From Chrysogorgia sp. JL179-B06 (lineage: Eukaryota; Cnidaria; Anthozoa; Scleralcyonacea; Chrysogorgiidae), in contig JAYKKM010000473.1 in the NCBI GenBank assembly GCA_035772405.1, positions 436,001 to 500,000 of the forward strand: 64,000 nt of DNA. Reading direction: 5' to 3'. The notes below the pieces were generated by a model, which saw nothing but the letters and a program-made list of their open reading frames with translations, did no database searches and was not told the DNA's origin. This document shows, one piece after another, positions 52,852 to 63,473 of this stretch (position 1 is its first letter; every line of letters begins with the position of its first letter). The translations under genes were made by a program, and so were the position numbers.

Positions 52852-53425
52852 TTCGTAGAGTAGTTGGCTATTTGTTAGCTAACGTTGTTAGCCAATCAAA
52901 AGAGTGCCATTTCGCTATCCATTTGGATAAACATCACCACTAGAATCAAAATCTGGTGGTTTTTTTTTCGCGCGTGAATTTGTGAGACAGCAGCAGAACG
53001 CGTCGGTGGTTTGTTGAACAAAAATGTAAAAATGCTGAAATGACACCTTCTACTTTTTTAAATGTGTGAAAACGTTGAAGTGGCACACTATGCCTTTTTT
53101 AAATACGCGAAAATGTTGAAACGACATTCTCCACTTTTTAAAGACGTGAAAATGATGAAACGACACATTCTAGCTTTAAATTTAGCGAAAATCGTTATTT
53201 TAGTATTTCTCATCAATTGAGTAGAAAACATGGGAGGGGTGTTTAGATTGACTAATGATTGCCATAGTAGTATAGAGAGTGGTGGTACGAGCTCACCAAC
53301 GTTGATTGTAAAACATAAACACCAAAACATTGCTGAGTTGTGGCTTGACACAAATTTGGCGATGTTTTGGTGTTTATATTACGGTTGACGTTGACTGAGC
53401 TCGTACCGCCACTCTCTATACTACT
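52832..53425 (-). repeat. Right terminal inverted repeat
   Basis: 594 bp, inverted copy of 34072-34665 with a few substitutions. Its inner edge overlaps the last six codons of the preceding gene. It ends CACTCTCTATACTACT. Confidence 0.95.
53266..53425. repeat. Terminal palindrome (right end)
   Basis: 160 bp, arms of about 70 bases from AGTAGTATAGAGAGTGG (53266) to CCACTCTCTATACTACT (53425), with the AACACCAAAACAT pair inside. Confidence 0.9.
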
Positions 53426-53431
53426 AACAGC
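53426..53431. repeat. Target site duplication, right (AACAGC)
   Basis: Identical to 34066-34071. Confidence 0.9.
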
Positions 53432-53881
53432 AACACCGAGATCACGTGCAACCGGAGCCGGTTGGATTATCACATCATTGACACATATTTCTGGCATTGG
53501 TTCGCAATGCATAAAACGTGATGATAGATGGACAATCTCGGTTTTACTTGGATTGCATATAAGACCATTCATAGTACACCAGATGGTGATGTCCTTAATA
53601 CATAACTCAAGTTTAGCTAGAGCAGCAGGTCGATCACATGGAGATTTTATAGGCATATACAGCTGTGTGTCATCAGCATACATTATGCAATCAAGGCCGT
53701 GGGCTTTGATCACATCTTCCAATGGCGCAAAGAAGAGTGAAAACAGAAGTGGACCCAGTACAGAACCCTGAGGTACACCATATTGCAATGGTTTGTTTGA
53801 GGAATGCGTATTCTTCACCATAACTGACTGTACCCGATCAGAAAGGTATGAGCGATACCAGGCTAGTACAGTTCCACTAAA
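53432..53881 (-). pseudogene. LINE ORF2 RT core, interrupted by the Polinton
   Basis: RT core of a CR1/jockey-like LINE: WYRSYLSDRVQSV, GVPQGSVLGPLLFSLF, MYADDTQLY (active site) and LICNPSKTEIV. The frame stops at the Polinton junction within RDLGVAV and continues at 34065. The 5' end is truncated near 53881. Confidence 0.9.
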
Positions 53882-54273
53882 GTAAATGTAAACTTAAATT
53901 AAAGTAAATGTAACTTAAAGTAAGGACTAAATGAAATATGGAAAAGCTGTAAAATGATATTCTTCAATATTTGAAGAGTTCTTGCAAATAAGCACATATA
54001 CACTTTAACGTTGACTCACCGATTAGATGGGTTTCTTAGTAACTAGAATAAATGTATTATACTTCATTTCTACAGTGAACTTGTGGTTAATTTGATTCAG
54101 AGATAAAATTAAAACTTGCTTTACGACTTTAAAACTTCAGGTTGCTTTCTTCGCCATTGGGATTTCAAATCTTTCGGTGTCTTTATTTTATAAGATAACT
54201 TTTATTGAAAAATAAACCATAATTAGTAATTTTCAGTTGTCTTCCGTTAATTAAGTGAACGCCACTTGCTTAA
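53882..54273. other. Non-coding stretch
   Basis: AT-rich, with a piece near 53940-54010 related (inverted) to 32690-32775. No gene seen. Confidence 0.4.
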
Positions 54274-54584
54274 AGTGCATATAACGTCTGTGGGGATTTA
54301 ACATGTTTGATGTAATCTATGGGATTCGATCTCCTGAGATATATTGTAATATATATTGTTAGCTGAAAATGTCATCGTCATAGACTTTTTGCTGTTAAAG
54401 TTGACGGAAGTGATGTCATATCGGGCATCTGTCTACGTGAAAACGTCTTTACATGCCCGTTATGACGTCACTTCCGTCAACTGTAACAGCAAATAAGTCT
54501 ATTAGGATGACATTTTCAGCTGACAAGATATATTACAATTACAAACCACAAATATGTTAAATCCCCACAGACGTTATATGCACT
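54274..54584. mobile_element. Palindromic MITE with TTAA target duplication, copy 2
   Basis: 311 bp, clearly related to 32200-32528, with ends AGTGCATATAACGTCTG and TTAA on both sides. Arms include CAGCTGACAAGATATATTAC and TTGACGGAAGTGA pairs. Confidence 0.82.
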
Positions 54585-54928
54585 TTAAGCTCTCTGATAA
54601 AAATCAGACGACATTAGAACCAGAGTTTTCATTTCGCCGTATTTTTAACAATTCTATAGATCGTTAGGGAATGACGAGTTGTGCTCTATGAGATACAAAG
54701 TCCCTCGAATTATATAGAAGGCCTCTTGGAATAGATAGAAGGCCACCGCGAATTAGATAGGATTTATATGGCTTATTCCCGCGGGACTCTATATCCCATA
54801 TAGCAGACATGACCATTATCTAACCTTTACTACATAATGTTTAAAAATAGATTGAGATATGAATGTAGACCGAATGTAAAAACAGTAGTAAAAAGTAGAG
54901 TGCTGCCTAAACAGTGTTTTAGATATAT

Positions 54929-55720
54929 AGCAAAGTGAAAAGGTGGTGAAACTGCCACGATTTTTAGTCACGAAATACTGACGTTTCGAGCGTCGTGCGG
55001 ATGGCATTTCTATTGTAAAATAGTCAATCAAGATATGGTCTGGAAACTCGGCAAACTTCAAAGCGGTTAACATTGTTAAATAAATGAGCTGCGATTTATG
55101 TTGAACGGTATTTCACTGTGCACAAACCATTTGTTTTAGGTTTATTAATATTTAAACAGAACCGTGGAACGTTGAACTCAAATGTTGCTATTGGATGATT
55201 GCTTCATTATACCAAAAATACAATGTGTTCACTAACCGTCACCGTGCACAAATTTACATAAATGAGAACAAAAGCATAGAACAAAGACTTTCGTTGAGTT
55301 TCCAGACCATACCTCCATTGAGTATGATTGTATAGTTATCTTCTATTTTCATCCTCTCATCCCAACCACAACTAAGCAATCCATCCCTTATTCTCAATTC
55401 TTGCGTCTTCGCCGCTTATGTAGCGACAACCAAGATTTTCAAGCCAAAGCAATGGAAATGAGATCTTTTTTTGTTCAACGTGATTACCCTACCAACCTTC
55501 TAGACCTCGCAGTTCAGAAAGCTTTTCTCGCCCCCCGTTCAAACTAGCGCTCGTAAAACAAAAGGAGAAAGTCGCTCCCGCGATTATATTCGCTTAAGGT
55601 GGCTCCCTTCTGTAAGGAGCCACCTTAATCGAAATCCAGCTTAAGATGAAGGATTCCGCTTGAAACGTCAGTATTCCGTTGCTAATAATCTTGGCAGTTC
55701 ACCACCTGTTCACTTTGCCG
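54929..55720. repeat. Inverted PLE-A terminal fragments
   Basis: GCAAAGTGAAAAGGTGG to CTGACGTTTCGAGCG at 54929-54995, and the inverted counterpart (GAAACGTCAGTATTCCG to CCACCTGTTCACTTTGC) at 55658-55720. No coding remnant was recognised between them. Confidence 0.65.
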
Positions 55721-55737
55721 AGTGGGTGCCTAACTAA

Positions 55738-55925
55738 TGTAAAAACAGATTGGTTAAAGCAACTAAATTCAATTCGGTTGTCTCAGATTCATCAATTATT
55801 TTCCGGGTTGGAACAGCCAAACTATGATAATTTTAATCAAAATATCACGTTATTTTAACTATTTAAATTGGTTATGAATCTGAAACAACCTATCAAACTG
55901 GTTGTTTCAACCAATCTGTTTTTAC
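55738..55925. repeat. Foldback element
   Basis: GTAAAAACAGATTGGTTAAAG pairs with TTCAACCAATCTGTTTTTAC across 188 bp; further inner pairs include TCAGATTCAT and ATGAATCTGA. Confidence 0.7.
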
Positions 55926-56425
55926 TCTGTATAACAAACAAATTCTATAGTTTAGAAGCATGTAATTTACGAGTGGATTATAGTACGTATTCCATATAAG
56001 GAAGCACAAATGCATTGTCCTGACGCAGAGGCGTAGAGACGGATTTAAAGTTGGGGGGGGGGGGGGGGGATGAAGTCAACAAGCAGGTGATCAGCGATCG
56101 CAATTTTAGGGGGGGTTCGGTGGTATTCCTCCCGGAAAATTTTGAAATCTAGAAGCCCGGAAAGACAATTGAGCAGAGCAAACTTTTTCATCTAATTCTA
56201 CAGCGAGCATTGTTCAAATGAATCCAAGCTTGCCTGCTGCCTCTTACCAAGTGCCGCCATTCTGACAGAAGGGTGTGGGAACCAGTCTAACACTCGCGTG
56301 GCAAGGGCCATCTTTAAACCTATATACCTCTTGTCCTATAAAACTAGCGGAATTGTATTTGCTTGTCAGGGCAATGGATTTGTTTTTCCTTATGTGAAAT
56401 AAGTTCTAGAAGTGCCTATAGTAGC
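55926..56425. other. Non-coding stretch with a poly-G run
   Basis: Lies downstream of the TRP channel stop. A GAGGCGTAGAGACGG repeat start at about 56027 and a 17-G run at 56053-56069 are the only notable points. It probably includes the channel gene's 3' UTR. Confidence 0.4.
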
Positions 56426-57568
56426 TTAAGCGACACTAGAGCCTCGAAGACCAGTCCCTCCGTTCAAAACAGCACCTTTCTTTCCTACAAGGTCTGCCCC
56501 CTTCTTCTCAGTCACTATTCCCAGCAGTCGTTCCAAGGTTTCTCGAATTTCCTTCACGGCCTCAGCATTTTTCTCGTGATTTTTCCACAGCATTGACACG
56601 TCATGCTTTACCGAGTCCAAGTCAGACATCTGATCCTTGCCATACCGTCGCCCAAATCGGTCCTTGTACCAGTTGTACCATCTCTTTCACTTCCTCGCGC
56701 ATCTCTTCTGCCGACTTTCGATCGTCCCTCTCGCTGCTATTCAGGTCCGGGCTGAATCGTGAGCACTTCGGGACTGCACGTGTTTCGAATGTGATCGTAA
56801 TAACGTTGCTTCCGAGTGTTTCGCAGTGATCTTTCAAGCGTGATGATGGTCTTTTGCGCGTTGCATGATGGAATTGGCCACCGCGTTTCCGTAAACCCTC
56901 GTGAAAGTATCGGAAAGCAATCGCAATAAGAACATTCACTAGAACAATGGCCATGATGATAATGAATGTTCCACACAAGAACCTCGCCATGTATTCGTCT
57001 GATTGTTCCAATTCCTCAAATCCATACTCCATCACGACCACCATCGAGAACATATTGAAGAGCATCTCGTCGAGACGAGCATAGCCCTTAACATGGCCAC
57101 CAGTCGAGTCCCCGCCAAATGTGATCCAAAACGAAGCAGAATACGGAATAAAAATAAGCAAAAACAACAAAGCCCATTTTAGAATATCCATGACGATGTG
57201 ACCAAAAATGGCGACGAACGCTCCCGGGCCTTCAAAAGGTCGTGCGGATTTCATTATCCGAATCCAAAGGACAATGAGAAGCGCGCAGACGAATCGAGAG
57301 TAAACTCGGTATTCAGTGACGCCTCTGTGGTTGAGGAATACGGCCAGTGATATTATGGTAGCTATGATAAGAACTAAGGTAACCCAATCGTAATAGAACC
57401 AGTAGTCTGAGCTTGCTAAAATTGGTGGATTTTGAACTGATTTTATTTCAGCCTCAAGGTAGGTCTGCTCTTGAGGCCAACGCGGATGACAATATTGGAG
57501 ATCTTTACTGAGATCATCCACTCTCCATTGCCGCCATTCTGCGTTGCTTTTACGCACCTTCGTCGTTC
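56426..57568 (-). CDS. TRPA-like channel, last exon (S3-S6, TRP region, C-terminal coiled coil)
   Basis: The acceptor TTTCCAG ends at 57569 and the exon continues phase 1 from the previous exon. It encodes S3 (WVTLVLIIATIISLAVFL), S4 (FVCALLIVLWIRIMKSA), S5 (LKWALLFLLIFIPYSASFWITFGG), the pore region (LDEMLFNMFSMVVVMEYGFEEL) and S6 (IIIMAIVLVNVLIAI). After S6 the homology (LSDTFTRVYGNAVANSIMQRA, ERSLRNTRKQRYY, then a coiled coil ending at 56426) can be followed only by changing frame four times, near 56925, 56860, 56745 and 56690. Each change skips one base. Either sequence errors or a decayed gene. Confidence 0.85.
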
Positions 57569-58383
57569 CTGGAAATAAAGAAGGGTTTACACGAAAGGAA
57601 TAATAATACGTAAATAATAATAATAATAATAATAATAAAATAATAATAATAATACGTATATATTATATATAATATATAATAATAATAAGTATGTATAAGT
57701 ATAATACTACTAATAGTATATGTAAATAGGTTAAACAGGTACCAACAGTTAGCGTTTAAAACGAGAGACAAGCGACCGGGATTCCAGGTAGAGATAATGC
57801 CACTATAATACCAGGATGTATGGGAAGTGGTCTCAATAAATTGCAACAGCAAATCCAGAAGTTGATAGGACATGAGAAAGAAGCTCAATGAGCAGCGAAA
57901 ACTAATATTCAGAAGACAGTACTAATGGAAATGAGATACTGCAGCGTGAAAGTAATAAGCAAAGTTGTCCAAGAGGATTGATATATTTTTTGTGGTGTTG
58001 AAACATGCAATCTTACTAAATTTTGATAAGAGGAGCTACAGTCTGTGTAAATACAGTAGGAGCTGTTCGCCGCCATGAATAGGCTATTAAGAAGCATAAT
58101 ATTAAACCAGTTTTATTTTGTTACTTGCCACAAAAATGCTTCTTGTGACATCACACCCGATAACGTTAACAGCAAAAAACGTCCATGAAGATGATATTTT
58201 CGGCTGACAAGATAAGATGATTTTGCTAAGGCCCGAATATTACGAATATGTAAAATCCCCAAACTTGAGATAGGTACTTTAAAAACGGTTTATTTCAAAT
58301 ATTTGGCTTAAAAAGGTTCTTTTTGTAAGGGTTCTCATGCCCAAAATTCCATTTTTCATTTTAGGTTTCTTATAGGTGGAATG

Positions 58384-58581
58384 TTTTTATTACGGTGTGG
58401 ATATAATATGAAAAGGAGAAATAAGAGAACTTCAAGTGTCGAAAAATACTTAAAGTGCCCCTGCGACGAAATATCACATTAATTTTTATTGCGGTGTGGA
58501 TATAATATGAAAAGGAGAAATAAGAGAACTTCAAGTGTCGAAAAATACTTAAAGTGCCCCTGCGACGAAATATCACATTAA
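58384..58581 (+). repeat. 99-bp direct tandem duplication
   Basis: Two nearly identical units beginning TTTTTATTRCGGTGTGG, about one difference between them, so a young event within the intron. Confidence 0.85.
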
Positions 58582-58999
58582 GTTTCCTGGCATTTTTTGT
58601 TACAGAACCTCATTTTAGGTTAATAAATGTTCGCATTTGCCAAAAATGAACAATAAACATTCTATCACAAGAAATTTAACCTCCAAAATCGCACAAATTT
58701 TGTCCGCCATTGCTCAAAACCTGTTCCACGCGATCCCGCCATCCCACAGCACCGTATGTGTTTGTGACATCAGAGACGCAACACGTGACAAAACTTTCTC
58801 CAATTTATACGACAAGTTACAATAGAAAGTTTTCCCCAAGTAGCTTTATATTCATACATATGCCTAGCCACGTGTCGAGACTTTGACGTCACTTCCTCTA
58901 ATCGCAATTACATAAATGTCCGGAACATGATCGAGTAATGGCGGCCGTATCATCTCGTATAAAAAAACTTAATTAAGTAAGAATGCTTGCGTATCTGAC

Positions 59000-59028
59000 C
59001 TGAAGAAGGACACATGGTACGAAACGTT
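59000..59028 (+). ncRNA. Degenerate hammerhead-like PLE terminus
   Basis: CTGAAGA, a weak hairpin, then GAAACGTTG in the same spacing as in the other PLE ends. The stem is poor, so activity is doubtful. Confidence 0.3.
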
Positions 59029-59206
59029 GTCCATTTTACTCAAGTATTTTTGCTCGAGTATTTTTCGAGACATTGTTGTTCTCTTATTTCTCCTTTTAAT
59101 ATTATATCCAGTTTTTTTTTTGAGAACTTAACAGCTTTCATATTTATTCTTATTGCAGATGTGTTTTGTGTATATGATATATCTGTTTATCTTCTACTTC
59201 ACCTAC

Positions 59207-59729
59207 CAGTAATTTGTTGAACAATTTCCAAGATTGTAAGTAAGCCAATGAGAATAGCAATTATCCATCTCCACAGTTTATCTGGCAGTGGGAAGTAAGC
59301 ATTTTCGTCACTCGTTGGAATAGTCACTGCTAAGATTGTCCACAATGTCGCGTAGAGTAAATTAAGAAGTAATGCGCCAATGCCACCGAGTTTTCCAAAA
59401 ACTTTCCATTTCACGGAAATTAACCGTCTGATGACCGGGTGCATAATGATATCGAGGCGATTATTCTCTACAGCGACCTCGAGCGGAGTGCGGGCTGCTG
59501 ACGTCGTTTCATTCAGTCGTGCACCTTCTAGATGATCGAGGAAAAAGTATTCCCTGCGACTGATGTTATCTACCGAGTGTAACTGCTCCAGGGCATCTAA
59601 GGCAACTTGAGGGGCTTTTTCGATCAGCAGCGCCAAAGCTGAATTTCCAGTGTTATCATATACTCCGGCAGGAGCACCTTGTTCAAGGAGAAGCTTGGCT
59701 GCTTTCGTGCGATTCATTTCGGCCGCAAG
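59207..59729 (-). CDS. TRPA-like channel exon (ankyrin repeats, S1-S2)
   Basis: Acceptor AATGTCAG ends at 59730 and donor G|GTAGGT follows 59207. The exon joins the previous one in phase 0, giving the ankyrin motif TPLQ-LAAEMNRTKAAKLLLEQGA. More ankyrin sequence follows (TPLEVAVENNRLDIIMHPVI), then WKVFGKLGGIG, S1 (LLLNLLYATLWTILAVTI) and S2 (WRWIIAILIGLLTILEIV). Confidence 0.85.
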
Positions 59730-60910
59730 CTGACATTAAATAAAACACATATTTTAGGTTTTCCACTGCCACTGCTAATGCTACCTCTACTGCTACCGAT
59801 ACTGTTAATTTTAATGTTACTGCAACTGCCACTGCTACTGCAACTGCCACTGCTACTGCTAATGTTACTGTTACTGCTACTGCTTATGTTACTGCCACTG
59901 TCATTGTCACTACTACTGCTGCTGTTAATGTTACTGCCACTTTCACTCAAATTGCTACTGCCACTTCTACTGTTAATGTTATTGCCACTGCCACTGCCAC
60001 TGCCATTGCCACTGCTACTGATAATGCTAATGTTACTGCTACTGCTAATGTTACTTCCACTGCCACTGCTGCTGCTACTGCCACTGCCACTGCCGCTGCC
60101 ACTGCCACTGCCACTGCTACTGCACTGGTACTGGTACTGCTACTGCTAAATTATGTTACTGCACTGCCACTGCCACCGCCACCGCCTACTGCTACTGCTA
60201 CTGCTACTGCTACTGCTACTGCTACTACTACTGCTACTGCTACTTCTAATGTTACTGCCACTGCCACTGTCACTGCCTGCCACTGCTAATGTTACTACCA
60301 CTGCCAGTGCTATTGCTACTGTTACTGCCACTGCTAATGTTACTGCCACTGCCACTGCTACTGCCATTGCCACTGCTACTGCTACTGCTACTGCTACTGC
60401 TACTGCTACTGCTACTGCTACTGCTACTGCTACTGCTACTGCTACTGCTACTGCTACTGCTACTGCTACTGCTACTGTTACTGCTACTGCTACTGCTAAA
60501 TGCTATTGCTACAGCTACTGCTACAGATACTGCCACTGCTAATGCTACTGCTAATGTTACTGCCACTGTCACTGCTATATATAATATCATATATATTATA
60601 TTATAATATATATTATCGATGATGTTCTCTGGATTTAGAGTTTTAAGTTTTGAGCTTTCGACTCGGTGCTTCGAGCCTTCGTCAGAAATGTTCGATGGCA
60701 AGTTCGTCGCTTGTAATTTGTTATTCGACAACCAACCAATCAGACGCTCATAACGGTTAGTACGGAAACACGAGAAGAATCACGACGTCGACGAAAACTT
60801 ACCATCGACCATTTTTGACGAAGGGTGGAAGCACCGAGTCGAAAGCTCAAAACTTAAAACTCTAAATCCAGATAACATCATCGATAACACATGTGTGTTT
60901 AGTAGCTGTC

Positions 60911-60942
<32 letters not shown>

Positions 60943-60947
60943 CATAC
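59730..60947 (-). other. TRPA-like gene intron, filled with CTG-rich microsatellite and a foldback
   Basis: A compound repeat of CTGCTA, CTGCCA and CTAATGTTA units spans about 59765-60578, followed by an AT palindrome (60578-60616). Then comes an inverted pair 60626-60700/60805-60880 (CTCTAAATCCAG ends; CACCGAGTCGAAAGCTC inside) which includes CTGACGA...GAAAGC hammerhead-like strings on opposite strands. A (TA)n lies at 60911-60936. Confidence 0.75.
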
Positions 60948-61195
60948 TTGTAGAGGCGTTCTATTTTTGCTGTCCTTAGAAACGATATCTGCTCCATACG
61001 CCAAAAGCATCTTTAGCGAGCGACAAGCACCGTTTTTTGATGCAAAATGAATCGGGGTCTGCTCCTCAGTGAGCGTTGCTATATTGATATTCGCGCCTTT
61101 TGAGATCAGGAATTCAACCATTTCAGCGTAGTCAACAGCAGCTGCAACATGGAGTGGTGCTCTTCCGAAGCTATCTTGCAAATCAATTCTAGCCC
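60948..61195 (-). CDS. TRPA-like channel exon (ankyrin repeats)
   Basis: 248 bp with donor CAA|GTATGT and acceptor TTAAG. It encodes two to three ankyrin repeats: GRAPLHVAAAVDYAEMVEFL, ISKGANINIATLTEEQTPIHFASKNG and KMLLAYGADIVSKDSKNRTPLQ (each quoted in part). It joins the upstream exon in phase 1 to give a continuous repeat. Confidence 0.88.
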
Positions 61196-62223
61196 CTTAA
61201 ATGTAAACCACTTCCTTAAAGGGTACTCCACCGAAAATACAAATGAAGTTCATATGAATGATCTTACTGGCTTTAGTTGATTCCCAAAGTTTCAGGATTC
61301 CTATCAATTTACTAAAGTAGATATATGGCTGTTGAGGTTGTAATGAGAATTTGAGGATTTTGACGTCATATTTGTTTTGAAAATATGACTTAGTGATAGT
61401 TGTGTGTGCTGTTTTTATGAAAATTAGTCAAAATAAATTATTTTGTTTCTCATTCGGGAAAGTAGAGGAGCTTGTTGGCCATAATACGAGGTAGCAGCAC
61501 TCAGTGACGTCATAGTTGAGAAACAAATATGGCGTTTATATTGGACAAACTCTCGCACTACCACTTTCGATATCTTCTTAATTGATTTGAATGCTAAAAC
61601 GTTAAAAATATACCAAAGTCAGTAGGATCTTTCATATGAGCTCCGCTTATATTTTGACTGGCGTACCCTCCACAATTTTTAGCTTTTAGTATAATGGGCG
61701 CCAAAATAGTTGATAAATTACTTAAAATATCTAATTAAGTAAATATTAAAAGGTATGGGAAAGATCTTTTCAATTTGCTGCTCCTGGATTATGAAACACA
61801 CTACGTGAGGATACAGTACCTCCTCATTAGACGTTATTCAAAGTAGATTAAAGACAATATTATATCAGGAAGCTTTGAACTAACACTTTATGTATTTAAC
61901 ACTTAATATGTCTAGAACTATACTAGATCAAACTATATTATATAGCACTATTGTATATACTAATAAATATATTAGTATAAAATATATTGTTTACAAATGT
62001 TCATACTCTTTACAAATTGTTTTGGAATGTGTTTTACCGACAGTTTGAACAGTTTAATTAACAATTATATTATCTGCTCGAAATTTATATTAGATGATAG
62101 GTAGCGAGGGCGAAGCCCGAGTTTTAGAAAATAATAATTTAGTAAAAACAAACTTATGTATTCGTTATTTCTTTAAAATGTTTTCGAAAAACGAGATATA
62201 TAAGCATCGTTTTTTGTAAAAAC

Positions 62224-62673
62224 ATGGCTTTACACGTCACTAGCCACTACTGGATATATGATATAACGACCGTATTGAAAAAATTCAAAATAAAGCAACG
62301 AGAAATCATCTTAAACGCCAACAGACTAACTTGTACACAAGAAATGCGTAATCGTCTGGGTCTCCTTACTCTACATAGTCGACGCCGTTTTCTAAGTTAT
62401 ATTTTAGTTTTTAAAATTGTAAATAACATTGATTGTCCTACGTATTTTAACGATTACTTTCTTTTACGAAGTTCGTTAAGAGAAAAAACACTCCGAGATC
62501 AAACTTTGATTGACCTTCCTCAAGTAAATACTTCACTCGGACAAACTATGTTCAAGTTCGCGGCAGCTCGAGACTGGAACTTACTCCCGAATTCAATTAG
62601 GAACATGAAAGTTCTCCGTAGTTTTAAAAACTTGGTTTTTAAATATTTGTTAGAAATTGACAATTGTCAATAA
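62224..62673 (+). pseudogene. LINE reverse transcriptase C-terminal fragment
   Basis: Post-RT region typical of non-LTR retrotransposons: RLGLLTLHSRRRFLSYILVFKI (in part), FAAARDWNLLPNSIRNM and FKNLVFKYL. 5'-truncated, in the opposite orientation to the host gene. Its likely 3' tail is the (ATT)n at 62870-62890. Confidence 0.75.
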
Positions 62674-62740
62674 AAAAATATTATAAACTACAATTGTGTG
62701 AAGAATTCTTCACACAATTGTAGTTTATAATATATTTTTT
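62672..62740. repeat. Near-perfect 69-bp palindrome
   Basis: Centred on GAATTC (62703-62708), with arms AAAAATATTATAAACTACAA and complement. It begins right at the LINE fragment's stop codon. Confidence 0.85.
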
Positions 62741-62979
62741 TAGTCTTCTGTTCATTTTTTATATTGTAAATAATATTCTAATAATTAACTTTTGTAAATA
62801 CTGTTCACCCGGGTAAGACCAGCTATTATAGTTGAACGGGTCTTCACAGTTTAAATAAATAATGTATTCATTATTATTATTATTATTAGATAGCGAGTAG
62901 CGTAGCCAAACAGATTGTAGCATTCGTGGCATTAGACAACTAGTAAGTTTCTACTAATAAATGTTATAAAGATACATAC

Positions 62980-63273
62980 CGTGTCCCAGTAGAAATTCAA
63001 CGATTTCTGTGTCCCACGACCTGGCAACTTCATGCAGCATGGATTGACCATTTTTGTCCGGTGTGTTGACATCAGCTCCAGAATTCAAGAGAGACATAAC
63101 AAAGTCGTAGTCAAATGTTTCGCCCATTTCATTCGAGGAAGCCAATGTTGACAAATAATGAAGCAAAGCTGTGTTTCGTACGACTTCAGACTGAGTTGCA
63201 TTGAGAGCAAGTGTGCTATGTACGTGTGCTTCCAACATCCCATGCAGTGGTTCGTTTGCTTTCGCTGCTCCAC
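62980..63273 (-). CDS. TRPA-like channel exon (N-terminal ankyrin region)
   Basis: Acceptor ACTTAG ends at 63274 and donor G|GTATGT follows 62980. It encodes GGAAKANEPLHGMLEAHV and ankyrin motifs (NTALLHYLSTLASS, SLLNSGADVNTPDKNGQSML, EIVEFLLGHG). Upstream exons lie beyond the window or were not recognised in 63274-64000. Confidence 0.82.
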
Positions 63274-63394
63274 CTAAGTCATAAAATAAGTATGGGAAGG
63301 AAAAATAACATTGTCAAGTAAATAACTATTAAATAACATAGTCAAATCCTTTTTGTTTCTGAGTAAAGTACACTGGACAGGAATGGCCGTTATG

Positions 63395-63473
<79 letters not shown>

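Larger units (their letters stand above)
34072..53425. mobile_element. Polinton/Maverick copy 2, both ends present (19,354 bp)
   Basis: Bounded by 594-bp terminal inverted repeats and a 6-bp target duplication. It carries PolB, chromodomain integrase, packaging ATPase, major capsid, minor capsid (duplicated), fibre-like, BRO-N/VRR-nuclease, thymidine kinase, zinc ribbon and several membrane proteins. The left half is read leftward and the right half rightward, with the divergence point near 45411-45424. It was inserted into a LINE ORF2. PolB frameshifts suggest it is no longer autonomous, though many structural genes are intact. Confidence 0.96.
57569..59206 (-). other. TRPA-like gene intron
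   Basis: Flanked by donor GTAGGT (59206) and acceptor TTTCCAG. It contains an ATA-repeat cluster (57611-57700), a half copy of the TTAA MITE (about 58135-58278), a 99-bp tandem duplication (58384-58581) and a PLE-type end with CTGAAGAAGG...GAAACGTTG (59000-59028). The ATTATATCC/CTCTTATTTCTCC piece at 59075-59110 is inverted relative to the 58391-58430 sequence. Confidence 0.7.
61196..62979 (-). other. TRPA-like gene intron with LINE insertion
   Basis: Mostly unannotatable AT-rich sequence. It holds a plus-strand LINE fragment (62224-62673), a palindrome (62672-62740) and a TTA tail (62870-62890). Confidence 0.65.

Noticed and set aside
53088..53351. 87-residue open frame also present at 34146-34409
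   Set aside because: It is duplicated only because it lies in the TIR and follows the tandem repeats and palindrome; composition is non-protein-like.
59679..60731. Poly-Leu, poly-Ser and Ala-Thr open frames
   Set aside because: They come from the CTG-rich intronic microsatellite, not a coding gene.
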